From positions 45,989-109,988 of the forward strand of contig NCKC01000001.1 of assembly GCA_002282715.1 (NCBI GenBank): 64,000 nt of DNA, given 5' to 3'. The notes below the pieces were generated by a model. That model saw only the letters and a program-made list of their open reading frames with translations. It did not search any database and was not told where the DNA came from. Both the position numbers and the translations under genes were made by a program. The DNA is from Halothiobacillus sp. 15-55-196 (GTDB lineage: Bacteria; Pseudomonadota; Gammaproteobacteria; Halothiobacillales; Halothiobacillaceae). Numbering within the stretch: the stretch's first letter is position 1; every line of letters starts with the position of its first letter. Below are positions 18,633-28,477 of the stretch, piece after piece.

Positions 18633-19676
18633 TCAATCGGTGGATTCGTCACTCTTTTGTTTGTGCTTGTTGCGCAGCAAATCATTTGGTCGCACGATGC
18701 GTTCGAGGCGTTCCTTGACGGGGGCCTCGATCCGAACGGATTTATAGCCCCGGTGAACACCCAGTTTTCCTTGATACAACGGTAGCCCCTGTGCGGTGAG
18801 CACAACGTGCTCGGGCATCTCGAAAGGCAGCACATCGCCAACTTTCATTTGTGCGATATCGGCGAGTGACATGCGCATTTCACCCAATTGGGCAACCAGC
18901 TCGATTTCTGCCAGGCCCAGCTCCCGCTTGAGCGCCTGGGTCCACCGTTCATCAACCTCCAGACGATCGCCCTGCATGCCGCCATCCAGCAAATCCCGGA
19001 TCGGTTCGATCATCGAATAAGGGAAAACGAGATCAAACTTGCCGCCACCGCCCTCGACCTCAATCCGGAAGCTGTTCACCACAACAACCTCGGTGCCGGA
19101 GACAATATTCGCCAGTTGCGGATTCATTTCGTGGCTGACGGTCTGGATATTCACCGGATAAACCGGACTCCATGACCGCTGTACCTCATCGATTGCCTGT
19201 TCCAATACCCGGGTAATGACGCGCAATTCGGCCGGAGTAAAGTCACGCCCCTCGATTTTGGCGTGCATCCCGAAGCCGCCGAAGAAGTTGTCCACGAGCT
19301 TGAATACGAGTTGCGACTCCATCATGAATAGCCCGGTACCCTTCAGGGGGCGGACATGCACCAGCGTCAGAGAGGTGGGGACATAAAGCGCATGCGAGTA
19401 CTCCGAGTACTTCATCATCCGCACGCCTTCGATGGAAATATCGACCGTGCGCCGCAACATGGAGACCAGACGGATACGGAAGTTTCGGGCGAAACGCTCA
19501 TTCAGCATTTCCAGCGTAGGCAACCGGCCACGAACAATGCGTTCCTGCGTGGTTAAATCGTAGGATCGGGCTTCGTTGGGATTACCAATCCCCTCCTCCG
19601 TGGCCACATCGCCTTCGTCCACGCCGTTGAGCAGCGCGTCGATTTCATCCTGCGAAAGTACATCCACACTACTCAC
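18633..19676 (-). CDS. fliM: Flagellar motor switch protein FliM
   Basis: C-ring protein (347 residues) that binds CheY-P. The N-terminal CheY-binding peptide is intact (VLSQDEIDALLNGV, residues 5-18). The CheC-like middle domain runs from about 45 to 240 with the GGFGMHA region, and the C-terminal SpoA domain is near 255-325. Length matches other FliM proteins. It is separated from fliL by 9 bp and from fliN by 40 bp in the canonical L-M-N order. Confidence 0.97.
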   Translation of the reverse strand: MSSVDVLSQDEIDALLNGVDEGDVATEEGIGNPNEARSYDLTTQERIVRGRLPTLEMLNERFARNFRIRLVSMLRRTVDISIEGVRMMKYSEYSHALYVPTSLTLVHVRPLKGTGLFMMESQLVFKLVDNFFGGFGMHAKIEGRDFTPAELRVITRVLEQAIDEVQRSWSPVYPVNIQTVSHEMNPQLANIVSGTEVVVVNSFRIEVEGGGGKFDLVFPYSMIEPIRDLLDGGMQGDRLEVDERWTQALKRELGLAEIELVAQLGEMRMSLADIAQMKVGDVLPFEMPEHVVLTAQGLPLYQGKLGVHRGYKSVRIEAPVKERLERIVRPNDLLRNKHKQKSDESTD

Positions 19677-19685
19677 GCATACTCC

Positions 19686-20252
19686 CTACTGCATCAGCAG
19701 CTTGGTGAAGTAAACATCATCAATCATATCTTTCTTGCCGGAGCGCTTCTCTAGCACGGCATTGACTGCCCCCTTGAGCTGTTTCTGCAAGTCTTCCTTT
19801 CCTTGACGAGTGCGTAATTTTGTTGCGTTCACGTCGCTCAATACCAGCATGATGTTGTTGATGATTTCAGCACGATTGGTTTTAACCATCGCTTCCGCAT
19901 CTGGATCATAGGTAATCAGATCGAGCTCGACCTGAAGCAGCTTGGCGTCGTTGGGTTCAGTCAGATTCACCGTGATCGGCTGTCCCAGAGAGACCGTGAT
20001 CGGTGCACCGTGCTTTTCACCGCCGTCAGCCTTATGATCGCCATCAGCTTTTTGCCCTTGCGCGCTCTGCTCCGTGGTGGCCGCAGCGTGACTGGCATCA
20101 GCAGCAGGTTTCTTCAGAAGAAACATCGCACTAATACCGACAGCCACCAGCAACAACACGATGATCACAATCATCAAAATCAGAATCAGTTTACTGCCGC
20201 CTTTCGCCTTGGGTGCTTCGTCTGCCGCTTCTTCCGCCTTAGCCATGTCCAT
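19686..20252 (-). CDS. fliL: Flagellar basal body-associated protein FliL
   Basis: 188-residue single-pass inner-membrane protein. A short cytoplasmic N-terminus is followed by a strong membrane helix (about 22-46, LILILMIVIIVLLLVAVGI) and a periplasmic domain with the FliL-typical VNLTEPNDAKLLQVELDL strand. It supports stator function and torque. It heads the fliLMNOPQR-flhBAFG run; the 81 bp upstream separate it from a diguanylate cyclase gene of the same direction. No sigma-54 or sigma-28 promoter is recognisable there. Confidence 0.93.
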   Translation of the reverse strand: MDMAKAEEAADEAPKAKGGSKLILILMIVIIVLLLVAVGISAMFLLKKPAADASHAAATTEQSAQGQKADGDHKADGGEKHGAPITVSLGQPITVNLTEPNDAKLLQVELDLITYDPDAEAMVKTNRAEIINNIMLVLSDVNATKLRTRQGKEDLQKQLKGAVNAVLEKRSGKKDMIDDVYFTKLLMQ

Positions 20253-20333
20253 TCCCCTCGATCAATGAAAATAAATTCCCGCGTAGCTTAACCGTAGCCT
20301 TACGTTTTTTCACCACAAGCCAATAAAACCGTT

Positions 20334-21269
20334 CTAGGCAGCTGTCTGCTTAAATTTATGTTTGTTATGGTACAAGGACTGATCCGCGCGACGAAACCAC
20401 TCCTTTTCATCGCTATTTTTTTCCGCTTCCGCCGTTCCGAAGGACGTATGCACGTTAATAAGTTCGCCAGAAGGCAATTTAAGTTCATGAGAATCAAGCC
20501 ATGATGTCATACGCTCCGTCATTTTTTTGGCGCCGTAAAGATTCGTTGCCGGCAAAATGGCACAAAACTCATCACCGCCAAATCGGAAGGCTTGATCGGT
20601 ATCACGCAGCACCTGCCGAAGACCATTTGAGAATAACCGAATGGCTCGATCACCTACATCATGCCCCCAGGTGTCGTTGATTGATTTGAGGCCATTGAGG
20701 TCCATCACGACCAAGCTTGATTTAATGTTATACCGCACAAAACGAGCCTGCTCTCGGGCAATTTCCGTATCGAAAACCCTACGGTTTTTCAAACCGGTCA
20801 ATGGATCCTGGTTCGCCTCGAACAAAGCCTTCTGGAATAAAAAAGTATTTCGCAAGGCAAACGCGATGGATTGGGCCACGCGTAACATCCAGGCAGACTC
20901 TTCTTCGCTCAGCGAGCGCTCGGCGCACACAGCCAGCTTACCGAGACGCACATCCGCTTGATTCAACTCCAGATTATGCAGGACACATTGACCGTTTGAT
21001 TCCCTCTGAAAAAAGGGTGTAGACACTTCGTCATGTTCTTGACGCCACAGAAAACCTTCGATCGGCAAGTACTGGCTGACACGCTCATACAACTCGTTGA
21101 GCAAGCTGAGCGGGTCCATGCAACGCTGTGCTGCAAACATCAGGTCAATATGGAAGGCCCCTGTTTCTTCAGGCAAATGGCCGCGCCCCTTCGCTACGCC
21201 GACCATTGAAGGCAAGCGATAAGAAGTCGTATCGGAGGTATCGCGGATTGTTGTACGGTATGCGGCCAT
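20334..21269 (-). CDS. Diguanylate cyclase with N-terminal GAF-like sensory region
   Basis: 311-residue protein whose C-terminal half is a GGDEF domain (about 150-305). The active-site motif GGDEF is intact at 231-235, preceded at the standard spacing by the product-inhibition I-site RDTD (222-225). It should therefore make c-di-GMP and be feedback regulated. The first 145 residues lack membrane helices and resemble a cytosolic GAF-like sensor (for example the helix ending in AQSIAFALRN). It lies just upstream of fliL, suggesting but not proving a link with motility control. Confidence 0.88.
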   Translation of the reverse strand: MAAYRTTIRDTSDTTSYRLPSMVGVAKGRGHLPEETGAFHIDLMFAAQRCMDPLSLLNELYERVSQYLPIEGFLWRQEHDEVSTPFFQRESNGQCVLHNLELNQADVRLGKLAVCAERSLSEEESAWMLRVAQSIAFALRNTFLFQKALFEANQDPLTGLKNRRVFDTEIAREQARFVRYNIKSSLVVMDLNGLKSINDTWGHDVGDRAIRLFSNGLRQVLRDTDQAFRFGGDEFCAILPATNLYGAKKMTERMTSWLDSHELKLPSGELINVHTSFGTAEAEKNSDEKEWFRRADQSLYHNKHKFKQTAA

Positions 21270-21393
21270 GGTGTGCCCTCACTGACTTTAATCAAACCTG
21301 ATAGTCAATAAGCACGAGTCATGCCAGAAAGATGAGATTAGAGGGAAATCGGGCTGCCAGGCCCGCATCGAGGGAACAGTACACTAGGCGTAT

Positions 21394-21945
21394 CTAAGCG
21401 GACTTGAACAGAACCCGTTCAATGCGCGGTGCATAACGACCGTTGCGAGAAAGCCCATTCTGCTGCCGCGCAATCAACAGCAAGACAGCAGCGAAACCCA
21501 CCACTGCGCCGCCAATGGCGCCAGCATCGGTAGCCAGAAGGGATTGGCCTATCATCGCGCCGACAATCAACCCCAGTAGTGGAAGCAAATACATGAGTAC
21601 AGAAGCCTGAACCAAGGCCGCCGCGGGCAACAACAATTGAACATGATCGCCAACCTTCACTGGCAAATCAGTTTGTACACGCACCCTGTGCTGCCGACGA
21701 TTCAGCGCTTTCTGCATGATACCCACGCCGCATCCACCACGGGAAGAACAAGACTGGCAGCCGCTTTGGCGCTGAGTTTCAATCCATACTCCATCTGCGG
21801 CAACAGCAACGACAACACCCTCTTCCTGAATATCGGCGGTATCCGATTTGCTGGATTCCAAACCAGCCAGACGATGTTCTGCATAAGGAACGGAACCGAT
21901 GGCTGGTTGTTTCAGGCGCGAGGGATCATGGGGCTGATGATTCAT
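21394..21945 (-). CDS. rseC: Sigma-E regulatory protein RseC/MucC family
   Basis: 183-residue membrane protein of the RseC/MucC family. An N-terminal cytoplasmic part carries a cysteine cluster (CQSCSSRGGCGVG, near residues 63-75), and two adjacent membrane helices lie near 112-160. RseC proteins modulate sigma-E stress signalling and related relatives act with the Rnf/SoxR-reducing system. The start chosen overlaps the rseB stop as TAATG; an in-frame upstream start would overlap rseB by 88 bp and is less likely. It is last gene of the rpoE operon. Confidence 0.9.
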   Translation of the reverse strand: MNHQPHDPSRLKQPAIGSVPYAEHRLAGLESSKSDTADIQEEGVVVAVAADGVWIETQRQSGCQSCSSRGGCGVGIMQKALNRRQHRVRVQTDLPVKVGDHVQLLLPAAALVQASVLMYLLPLLGLIVGAMIGQSLLATDAGAIGGAVVGFAAVLLLIARQQNGLSRNGRYAPRIERVLFKSA

Positions 21946-23069
21946 TAGCGCGCTTCCTGACTTGGGGACAGCATCGGGTTTCGTTCGCCGCGCTCGGTGT
22001 TGGCATCTTTGGCGGGCACGGTGTGTTTGCAAATCTGCTCGACTGCCGCCATGGGCAAGTCACCGATGACGGTCAGCCGCACTGGGCCAACCTGTCGCAC
22101 GGTGATGTTCATACCGTATTTGGCAGCATCGGGATTAAGCGCCTTGGGTTGGGGCATGTCTTCCACAAAGACAGATGCCGTTGACAGGCCATCGGTCACA
22201 ATCATGTGTTCGAATCGATGACCGGTAACGGGGTTGGTGCGCCACACTCGACTTTTGGTTGAATACCCCGGCAATTCGGGAGACACGATCCAACCCTGCT
22301 CAGGTGCCAACGGCTCGGCAGGCTGTGCCTTGCCACGCTCGACAACCTTGTACCCGGGCGGAATGGTTTGTGGCGTATCCATAGGTATGTCCGGCCAGGC
22401 TTCTGTCGGCGTGGTATCACCCCGCGGCCGAAAATGCAGCTCGGTGAAGAAATCATGTTCGATCGGCCGCCCCTGATCACTGTAGATACTCATGCGCAAC
22501 AGTAGGTTCGACTCGTTGCCAATACACAATTTGTAGCCATAACGAAACTGATCACGCGGAACCAGACCAATCAGCTGACACGCATGATCGGCTACGCGGG
22601 AAGCGCCCAGACTGACGATGTGATAATTGGCATCCAGCGCCTCAGGGTGTTCAAAACGCTCGCCAGAAAGGCGTGAACGCACGCCGGGGAAATCACCGAA
22701 GACCACTTCCTTTCGCAAAGGCCATGCACATTCGCAGTGGTTGCCGTGCCGGATGACTTCACGCGGCTCACCACTCATGGTTTGCAGACGCTCCTGCTGA
22801 CCATCGGCAGTCGCGCGATGCCATAGTTTCGTGGTATCGATCTGATCCCCACGCAAATGAACGTAGGTACCGGCATAATCGGTTTTCTCCATGGCCTGAG
22901 TCATTTCTTTCAGTAGCTGGATGGCTCCGGGCTCCGAAACCGGCTGAGCGGATGAATCGGCGACAAGAAGCACGCGCGCCTGGAAAGTCCCAGACTCGAG
23001 TGTATTCGCCTTAACCGAACCAATAGCAGCCAGCGAACAGAGAAGGCCGATAGAAATGCCTCTTGTCAT
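21945..23069 (-). CDS. rseB: Sigma-E negative regulator RseB (MucB)
   Basis: 374-residue periplasmic protein that binds RseA and senses mislocalised lipoproteins/LPS, protecting RseA from DegS cleavage. It has a signal peptide (about 1-21), the large MucB/RseB lipid-binding-like domain (about 48-230; TDYAGTYVHLRGD, LWHRATADGQQERLQTMSGE) and the smaller C-terminal domain (about 255-350). The gene lies 3 bp downstream of rseA and is coupled to rseC by TAATG. Confidence 0.93.
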   Translation of the reverse strand: MTRGISIGLLCSLAAIGSVKANTLESGTFQARVLLVADSSAQPVSEPGAIQLLKEMTQAMEKTDYAGTYVHLRGDQIDTTKLWHRATADGQQERLQTMSGEPREVIRHGNHCECAWPLRKEVVFGDFPGVRSRLSGERFEHPEALDANYHIVSLGASRVADHACQLIGLVPRDQFRYGYKLCIGNESNLLLRMSIYSDQGRPIEHDFFTELHFRPRGDTTPTEAWPDIPMDTPQTIPPGYKVVERGKAQPAEPLAPEQGWIVSPELPGYSTKSRVWRTNPVTGHRFEHMIVTDGLSTASVFVEDMPQPKALNPDAAKYGMNITVRQVGPVRLTVIGDLPMAAVEQICKHTVPAKDANTERGERNPMLSPSQEAR

Positions 23070-23072
23070 CCA

Positions 23073-23735
23073 CTACTCCGTTTGAAAGCTGGTCATGCGT
23101 AATGAGGGCATTACTTCGGACAGATCGGGAGAAACAGACTCAAAGTGTGTTATCAGATAAGGATCCAATGGCGCCTTGCGTGCGGATCCCCGGGCCCAGC
23201 CGGGCAAAATCGTGTCGGGTGTGACCCGGGCCACCACCGGTAAGGCCTGAGCTGAACTGTTTGTGGCTGTGGGCTGCTGCAGATTCGCCGGGACATTCTG
23301 GGCCTGCTGAATCAACGCATTCTCCGGTGTATTCTGCGGCATCATCCAGATACCCACCCCAACCAGACCGGCGACGAATGAAGCGGCAATCGCACCGCGC
23401 CAGCGATTCATCGAACGACGAACCTGGGATTGCGGGAAGGGCAACACCCGCCCGCCACTCGTTGAAGCCAGATCCTGCGCAAGTTGCTGAGCCTGACCTT
23501 CGTCTTGAGCAAGACGGGCCGAAATCAGGGCCGAAACGTCTCGCTTATCCAGTTGTTCCAGACGCAAGGCAGCCCCGATCAACGAATAGCATCGCAGGCT
23601 TTGACGTACGTCATTTTCTGCCACAGACATCAGACGATCCGTTTGATGGGGCATGCACTCATCGTCCCACCAGGCTGAAATGGCCTCCTCGGGCGTCGAA
23701 GGCAGTGGCATGTGGGCATTATGTTGGGTATTCAT
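23073..23735 (-). CDS. rseA: Anti-sigma-E factor RseA (MucA)
   Basis: 220-residue single-pass membrane anti-sigma factor. The N-terminal cytoplasmic domain (about 10-85; EEAISAWWDDEC, LRCYSLIGAALR) binds the sigma factor. A membrane helix is near 112-132 (GAIAASFVAGLVGVGIWMM), and the periplasmic tail binds RseB and is the target of DegS-type proteolysis. It is encoded between rpoE and rseB. The 64-bp gap to rpoE is ordinary. Confidence 0.93.
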   Translation of the reverse strand: MNTQHNAHMPLPSTPEEAISAWWDDECMPHQTDRLMSVAENDVRQSLRCYSLIGAALRLEQLDKRDVSALISARLAQDEGQAQQLAQDLASTSGGRVLPFPQSQVRRSMNRWRGAIAASFVAGLVGVGIWMMPQNTPENALIQQAQNVPANLQQPTATNSSAQALPVVARVTPDTILPGWARGSARKAPLDPYLITHFESVSPDLSEVMPSLRMTSFQTE

Positions 23736-23799
23736 CGATTTCCCCCAGATAGAAGGGTTGTGTCAAACAGATTAAGCACGATTTAAAACTCATCCCGGC

Positions 23800-24426
23800 T
23801 CAGGAATCCAACAACGGCTTGATGCGCTCTTCGACCGATTCGCGCGCCCGGAAAATCCGGGATCGCACGGTACCGATCGGGCAGTTCATCACGACCGCAA
23901 TTTCTTCATAACTCAGGCCTTCCATCTCTCGCAGGGTCAAGGCCGTCCGCAAATCCTCGGGCAGCGCCCTGATGGCGGCCCGAATCTCAGCTTCCAACTC
24001 CTGGGTAGCCGCCATATCCTCAGGGCTGGCGTGGTCACGAAGCGCTTCCGGCTCGGGTAATGCTTCATCAGACTCATCTCCGCCGCCAGAGTTCAGTGAA
24101 ACGGAATAACCACCTCGTGCATCTGCGACCAACTGGTTCTTGGCCGTATTGACCGCAATTCGATACAGCCAGGTGTAGAACGCACTTTCACCCCGGAAAT
24201 TACCGAGTGCACGATAGGCTTTGATGAATGCTTCCTGTGCCAGATCAAAGGCTTGATCCTGATCGCGAACGAAGCGCCCGACCAGTCGCAGAACGCGATG
24301 CTGGTATTTGAGCACCAATAAATCGAACGCACGGCGATCACCCTGTTGCGCGCGCAACACCAATTGTTGATCGGTGGGTTGATCCGTGGCTTGTTCTGTG
24401 ACCGATGGGGTCGTATCTGTGGCCAT
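23800..24426 (-). CDS. rpoE: Envelope-stress sigma factor RpoE (AlgU)
   Basis: ECF sigma factor of 208 residues. Region 2 is visible near 30-95 (FDLLVLKYQHRVLRLVGRF, QEAFIKAYRALGNFRG, FYTWLYRIAVNTAKN) and region 4 near 140-200 (LPEDLRTALTLREMEGLSYE, CPIGTVRSRIFRARE). It has a slightly extended threonine-rich N-terminus. It leads the rpoE-rseA-rseB-rseC operon and is divergent from nadB, the same arrangement as in E. coli. The 164-bp shared intergenic region has a symmetrical AGTATACT (-10-like) at 24549-24556, but no convincing -35 at proper spacing in either direction. Confidence 0.97.
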   Translation of the reverse strand: MATDTTPSVTEQATDQPTDQQLVLRAQQGDRRAFDLLVLKYQHRVLRLVGRFVRDQDQAFDLAQEAFIKAYRALGNFRGESAFYTWLYRIAVNTAKNQLVADARGGYSVSLNSGGGDESDEALPEPEALRDHASPEDMAATQELEAEIRAAIRALPEDLRTALTLREMEGLSYEEIAVVMNCPIGTVRSRIFRARESVEERIKPLLDS

Positions 24427-24590
24427 AAAGCCTCGTACCGGCGAGCCTCATGGCCCGTTCAAATAAAAAATGCCCACTGTTGCCACTTTAGTACCGCGGC
24501 ATCGACAGACGCGCATCAACAACGACGACCCAAAGGTCGAAGCAGCCTAGTATACTCGCATCATTCACGTTCAATCGACAAGCCGAAGCA

Positions 24591-26243
24591 ATGCCCCCAA
24601 TGACTGAAACCCCAGCTGTAGACGTTCTTATCATCGGTTCGGGGGCCGCGGGGCTGACGGCGGCGCTACGCCTACCGACCCACTTGAAGGTCACGTTGCT
24701 CAGCAAAGGCGCCATCAATTCGGGCAGCACACCGTGGGCGCAAGGGGGCATCGCGGCGGCGCTGGGTGGTATAGAGGATGTCGAACAGCATGTTCACGAT
24801 ACGTGTCGAGCAGGAAGTGATCTGCCGGATGTCACGGTTGTGCGCCGCGTCGTCGCGTCGGGCGCTCGACAGATCGACTGGCTCCGATCCCTCGGCATGC
24901 CCTTTTCCAGCGAAGACGCACCCGGAGAAACCGGAACCGAACAGCTTCACCTTACTCGCGAAGGCGGCCACGGCACCCGGCGCGTCGCCCACGCGGCCGA
25001 TCATACCGGTCGCACGCTCGTGGAGACCTTGCTCGAAACGGTATACACCCGACCGAACATCACACTGCTGGAACATCAACTGGCTGTTGATCTCATCACC
25101 ACGCATCGCTTGGGGCTGAACGACCAACCCAACCGATGCGTCGGCGCTTATGTGCTTGATCTGAAATCGGATCATGTGCATACCTTGCGGGCGGGTCACG
25201 TCATTCTCGCCACGGGCGGCGCCGCCAAGGCATACCTGTACACCACCAATCCGGACAGCTCGACGGGCGATGGCATTGCCATGGGTTGGCGCGCAGGGTG
25301 TCGGGTAGCCAACATGGAATTCATGCAGTTCCACCCCACCTGCCTGTTTGAGCCACGGGCCAAATCGTTCCTGATATCCGAGGCCGTCCGTGGTGAAGGC
25401 GGTATTTTGCTGCTGCCCGATGGTACACGGTTCATGCCCGGCTACCACCCGGATGCCGAGCTGGCGCCGCGCGATGTGGTTGCCCGCGCGATCGACTCGG
25501 AAATGAAACGCACCGGGGCCGACTGCGTGTATCTGGACATCAGCTTCAAGGGCAAGGCCTTCATAGAACAGCATTTCCCCATGATTCATGCCCGCTGCCT
25601 GCAATACGGCTACGACATGACCCGTCAGCCCCTCCCCGTGGTACCGGCGGCACACTATACCTGCGGCGGCATTGTGGTCGACGAGCACGGATGCACGGAC
25701 ATCGCCGGTCTGTACGCCATCGGTGAAACCAGTCATACCGGCCTGCATGGCGCCAACCGTCTCGCCAGCAATTCGCTATTGGAGTGCCTGGTCTACGGTG
25801 AAGCGGCGGCGGAAGATATCGCCAAGCGGCACGAGACGGGCAAATCAAAAACCCTGCCGTTGCCCGTCATTCCAGATTGGGATGACAGTCAGGTAACCGA
25901 CCCTGACGAGGCTGTCATCGTCAGCCACAACTGGGATGAGCTGCGCCGCGCCATGTGGGATTACGTCGGCATCGTCCGCACCACCAAGCGGCTGGAACGC
26001 GCCGCACACCGCATTGCGTTGCTCCGGCGCGAGATACAGGATTACTACGCCCACTTCCGCGTCAGCAAAAATTTGCTGGAACTGCGCAACCTGGTCGAAG
26101 TCGCGGATTTGATCGTGAAATCGGCACTCGCCCGCCATGAAAGTCGCGGACTGCACTTCACCCGCGATTTCCCCGAACGCAATCCCGAGCTGGCCCACAT
26201 CAATACCATCTGCAATCCGCAATCTCAGCGGTCCACCACATAA
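24591..26243 (+). CDS. nadB: L-aspartate oxidase NadB
   Basis: FAD enzyme that oxidises L-aspartate to iminoaspartate, the first step of de novo NAD synthesis (with NadA). The N-terminal dinucleotide-binding motif is DVLIIGSGAAGLTAALRL. The succinate-dehydrogenase/fumarate-reductase flavoprotein signatures (STPWAQGGIAAALG, HTGRTL, MEFMQFHPTCLF, HTGLHGANRLASNSLLECLV) are all present, and a C-terminal helical domain follows. At 550 residues the length is normal. It is divergent from rpoE, an arrangement conserved in many gammaproteobacteria. Confidence 0.97.
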   Translation: MPPMTETPAVDVLIIGSGAAGLTAALRLPTHLKVTLLSKGAINSGSTPWAQGGIAAALGGIEDVEQHVHDTCRAGSDLPDVTVVRRVVASGARQIDWLRSLGMPFSSEDAPGETGTEQLHLTREGGHGTRRVAHAADHTGRTLVETLLETVYTRPNITLLEHQLAVDLITTHRLGLNDQPNRCVGAYVLDLKSDHVHTLRAGHVILATGGAAKAYLYTTNPDSSTGDGIAMGWRAGCRVANMEFMQFHPTCLFEPRAKSFLISEAVRGEGGILLLPDGTRFMPGYHPDAELAPRDVVARAIDSEMKRTGADCVYLDISFKGKAFIEQHFPMIHARCLQYGYDMTRQPLPVVPAAHYTCGGIVVDEHGCTDIAGLYAIGETSHTGLHGANRLASNSLLECLVYGEAAAEDIAKRHETGKSKTLPLPVIPDWDDSQVTDPDEAVIVSHNWDELRRAMWDYVGIVRTTKRLERAAHRIALLRREIQDYYAHFRVSKNLLELRNLVEVADLIVKSALARHESRGLHFTRDFPERNPELAHINTICNPQSQRSTT

Positions 26244-26662
26244 GATCAATAAACCGCAATGGCTTGATGTGGCGGTTGCCAGATCACTCGTTCGAACCTA
26301 AAGCCAGCGCAAGAAATGAACTTTTTAGCCATTGAAACGGCCGGGTGCGGCTTGATAATTTAGTCGTGCCTGATGTTCATACCGTAAATCCCCATGCCGT
26401 CTTGAACTCAACGACGCCTATTCGATTAACGCCCGATTCGAGCAATCGTTTCAAGCGACGCGACCTAGACCGAACAGCATCCCAGACTGAATCAATTCAG
26501 CATGTTAGAAGTCACTCGACTCAGAAAACCTTAAACCTAAAAAGTTAGCAAATATATTAGTTTTTTAAGCAAATAGAAATATATGACATTCATCATGATC
26601 CACGCTCAAACCGCCTTTGAGAACACAGACACATCTCATGATTTTTTTGAGGATCAAACAGC
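26244..26662. other. 419-bp non-coding gap after nadB
   Basis: No gene, tRNA or convincing terminator is recognisable. A weak inverted repeat (AACCGC...GCGGTT) lies just after the nadB stop. The last 130 bp are strongly AT-rich (around 26530-26600, with a TATATT-like element) and probably hold the promoter of the downstream lipoprotein gene, whose ribosome-binding site GAGGA is clear. Short in-frame stretches here lack any start-site signals and were not called. Confidence 0.5.
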
Positions 26663-28417
26663 ATGTTATTACGTAAAACCGCTCTGGCCGTTGGCGCGGC
26701 AGTATTCACCTTCGCTTTGGCTGGCTGCAACAGCAGCAGTGACACAACAGCGAGCAACTCAACCCCCAGCGAACCTGGCTCGCCCACCTACTTTGGTTCA
26801 ACAGTCAATGGCACGGCAACCGCCGACGCTCTTAAAACAGCGACGCCCATCAAACACGTTGTGGTCATTTACAACGAGAACGTCTCTTTCGATCATTATT
26901 TCGCGACCTATCCCAATGCAACCAATCCCAAAGGTGAGCCTGTGTTCACCGCTACGCCGGGCACTCCCAGCATCAATGGTTTAAGTGGTGATCTTCTCAG
27001 CAACAACCCCAATTACATCAACACACAAAACACAGAAGATGGCAGAACCCCAACCAACCCCTTCCGCATCGACCGTTCGCAGCAAGCCACCTCCGACCAA
27101 ATTCACGCCTACACAGCGGAGCAACTTGCTTACGATAATGGCAAGGCTGACCTGTTCCCGAAATATACGGGCATCGGCTCAAAAGGGGCGGCTAGCTCGT
27201 TTGGCACCAACTGGATGGTCATGGGTTATTTTGATGGTAATACCGTGACTGGCATGTGGAACTATGCGCAAAATTATGCGATGAGCGACAACGCGTACAC
27301 CGACACCTACAGTCCGTCAACGCCCGGCGCCCTTGCCATCGTTTCCGGCCAGACCAATGGCGTTCAAATCGTTAAAACCACGAAAACACCGTTCTCTTCC
27401 ACGCCTTCCACCACCAACCCGTACTGGGCGTATGGTTCCTACTATGCAGATGACGGTCAAGGCGGTTACACCATGATCAATGATGTGGATCCCGGCTACG
27501 ATGCGTGCTCCAGCCCAACCGATCAAGTGATGATGAAAGGAAAGAATATTGGCGATTTACTCAACACCGCCAATATCACCTGGGGCAGCTTCATGGGCGG
27601 CTTTGATTTGACCAAAACCAATGCCAATGGCACGACCAGCTGCAAGCGCACCAGCACCTCCTTGGGCAATGTGACTTCCGTGGACTACATCCCACACCAC
27701 GCCTGGTTTCAGTACTACGCTTCAACAGCAAACCCGACCCACGCACGCCCCAGCTCAACTCAGGCCATTGGTTACTCCTATGAAGCGGATGGCAAAACCA
27801 AAGACCCCGCGAACCATGAATATTCGGCCACTGACTTTTTCAATGCCGTCAAAGCGGGCAACTATCCTGCCGTAGCTTATGTGAAAGCACCGGGTTTTGA
27901 AGATGGTCACGCCGGCTATTCAGATCCGCTTGATGAGCAGGTGTTCACCACGAAGGTGATTAATTTCCTCATGCAGCAACCAGACTGGAAAAACACAGCC
28001 GTCATCATCGCTTGGGATGATTCTGATGGCTGGTATGACCATGCCTATGCCAACCCGACCAACCCGTCGTTCAACAAAGCGGCCGATCAACTCAATGGGC
28101 CGGGTGTTTGTGGCACTGGCACACCGCTTGATGGCATCGATGGCAAGCCGGTGAATGGTCGTTGCGGCCCGGGTACACGGACTCCGTTCATCGTGGTATC
28201 GCCTTATGCCAAACAGAACTTCGTCAGCCACACCCAGATCTCGCAGGCGTCTGTCGTGAAATTCATCGAGGATAACTGGTTGGGCGGTGAACGCTTAGGC
28301 AGCGGTTCATTCGATGCAAACGCAGGTTCAATCATGAATATGTTTGACTTCAAAGCGGCCCCGCGCACCACGCCTGTGCTTCTTGATTCAAGCACTGGCG
28401 AACCGAAGCCGTCTTAA
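26663..28417 (+). CDS. Lipoprotein phosphoesterase (phospholipase C / acid phosphatase family)
   Basis: 584-residue predicted outer or inner membrane lipoprotein with a type II signal (MLLRKTALAVGAAVFTFALA, then GC of the lipobox LAGC), followed by a serine/asparagine-rich linker. The rest matches the phosphoesterase family that includes phospholipase C and AcpA-type acid phosphatase: N-terminal metal/nucleophile region HVVVIYNENVSFDHYF, then VAYVKAPGFEDGHAGYSDP, IIAWDDSDGWYDH and TPFIVVSPYAKQNFV. Substrate cannot be told from sequence. GAGGA lies at a good distance before the ATG. A strong hairpin terminator follows, so it is probably monocistronic. No clear Pho box was found upstream. Confidence 0.85.
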   Translation: MLLRKTALAVGAAVFTFALAGCNSSSDTTASNSTPSEPGSPTYFGSTVNGTATADALKTATPIKHVVVIYNENVSFDHYFATYPNATNPKGEPVFTATPGTPSINGLSGDLLSNNPNYINTQNTEDGRTPTNPFRIDRSQQATSDQIHAYTAEQLAYDNGKADLFPKYTGIGSKGAASSFGTNWMVMGYFDGNTVTGMWNYAQNYAMSDNAYTDTYSPSTPGALAIVSGQTNGVQIVKTTKTPFSSTPSTTNPYWAYGSYYADDGQGGYTMINDVDPGYDACSSPTDQVMMKGKNIGDLLNTANITWGSFMGGFDLTKTNANGTTSCKRTSTSLGNVTSVDYIPHHAWFQYYASTANPTHARPSSTQAIGYSYEADGKTKDPANHEYSATDFFNAVKAGNYPAVAYVKAPGFEDGHAGYSDPLDEQVFTTKVINFLMQQPDWKNTAVIIAWDDSDGWYDHAYANPTNPSFNKAADQLNGPGVCGTGTPLDGIDGKPVNGRCGPGTRTPFIVVSPYAKQNFVSHTQISQASVVKFIEDNWLGGERLGSGSFDANAGSIMNMFDFKAAPRTTPVLLDSSTGEPKPS

Positions 28418-28477
28418 TCAGCTTGATCAACTGGCTTTTGATCCATCGGGTTAATGATGGGCCACCTCTCGCAAAAA

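Noticed and set aside
24540..24580. Divergent rpoE/nadB promoter built on AGTATACT
   Set aside because: The only -35-like element (TTGAAC on the minus strand) is just 14 bp away, too short for sigma-70 or sigma-E.
24672..25748. 358-codon open frame on the minus strand opposite nadB
   Set aside because: NadB is unambiguous over the same bases; the reverse frame has no domain and no start signal.
26345..26548. 67-codon open frame in the gap after nadB
   Set aside because: No ribosome-binding site, no domain and an unusual start codon, so it is likely chance.
26570..26600. Pho box upstream of the phosphoesterase gene
   Set aside because: Only one ATGACAT half-site is present, without the second repeat at 11-bp spacing.
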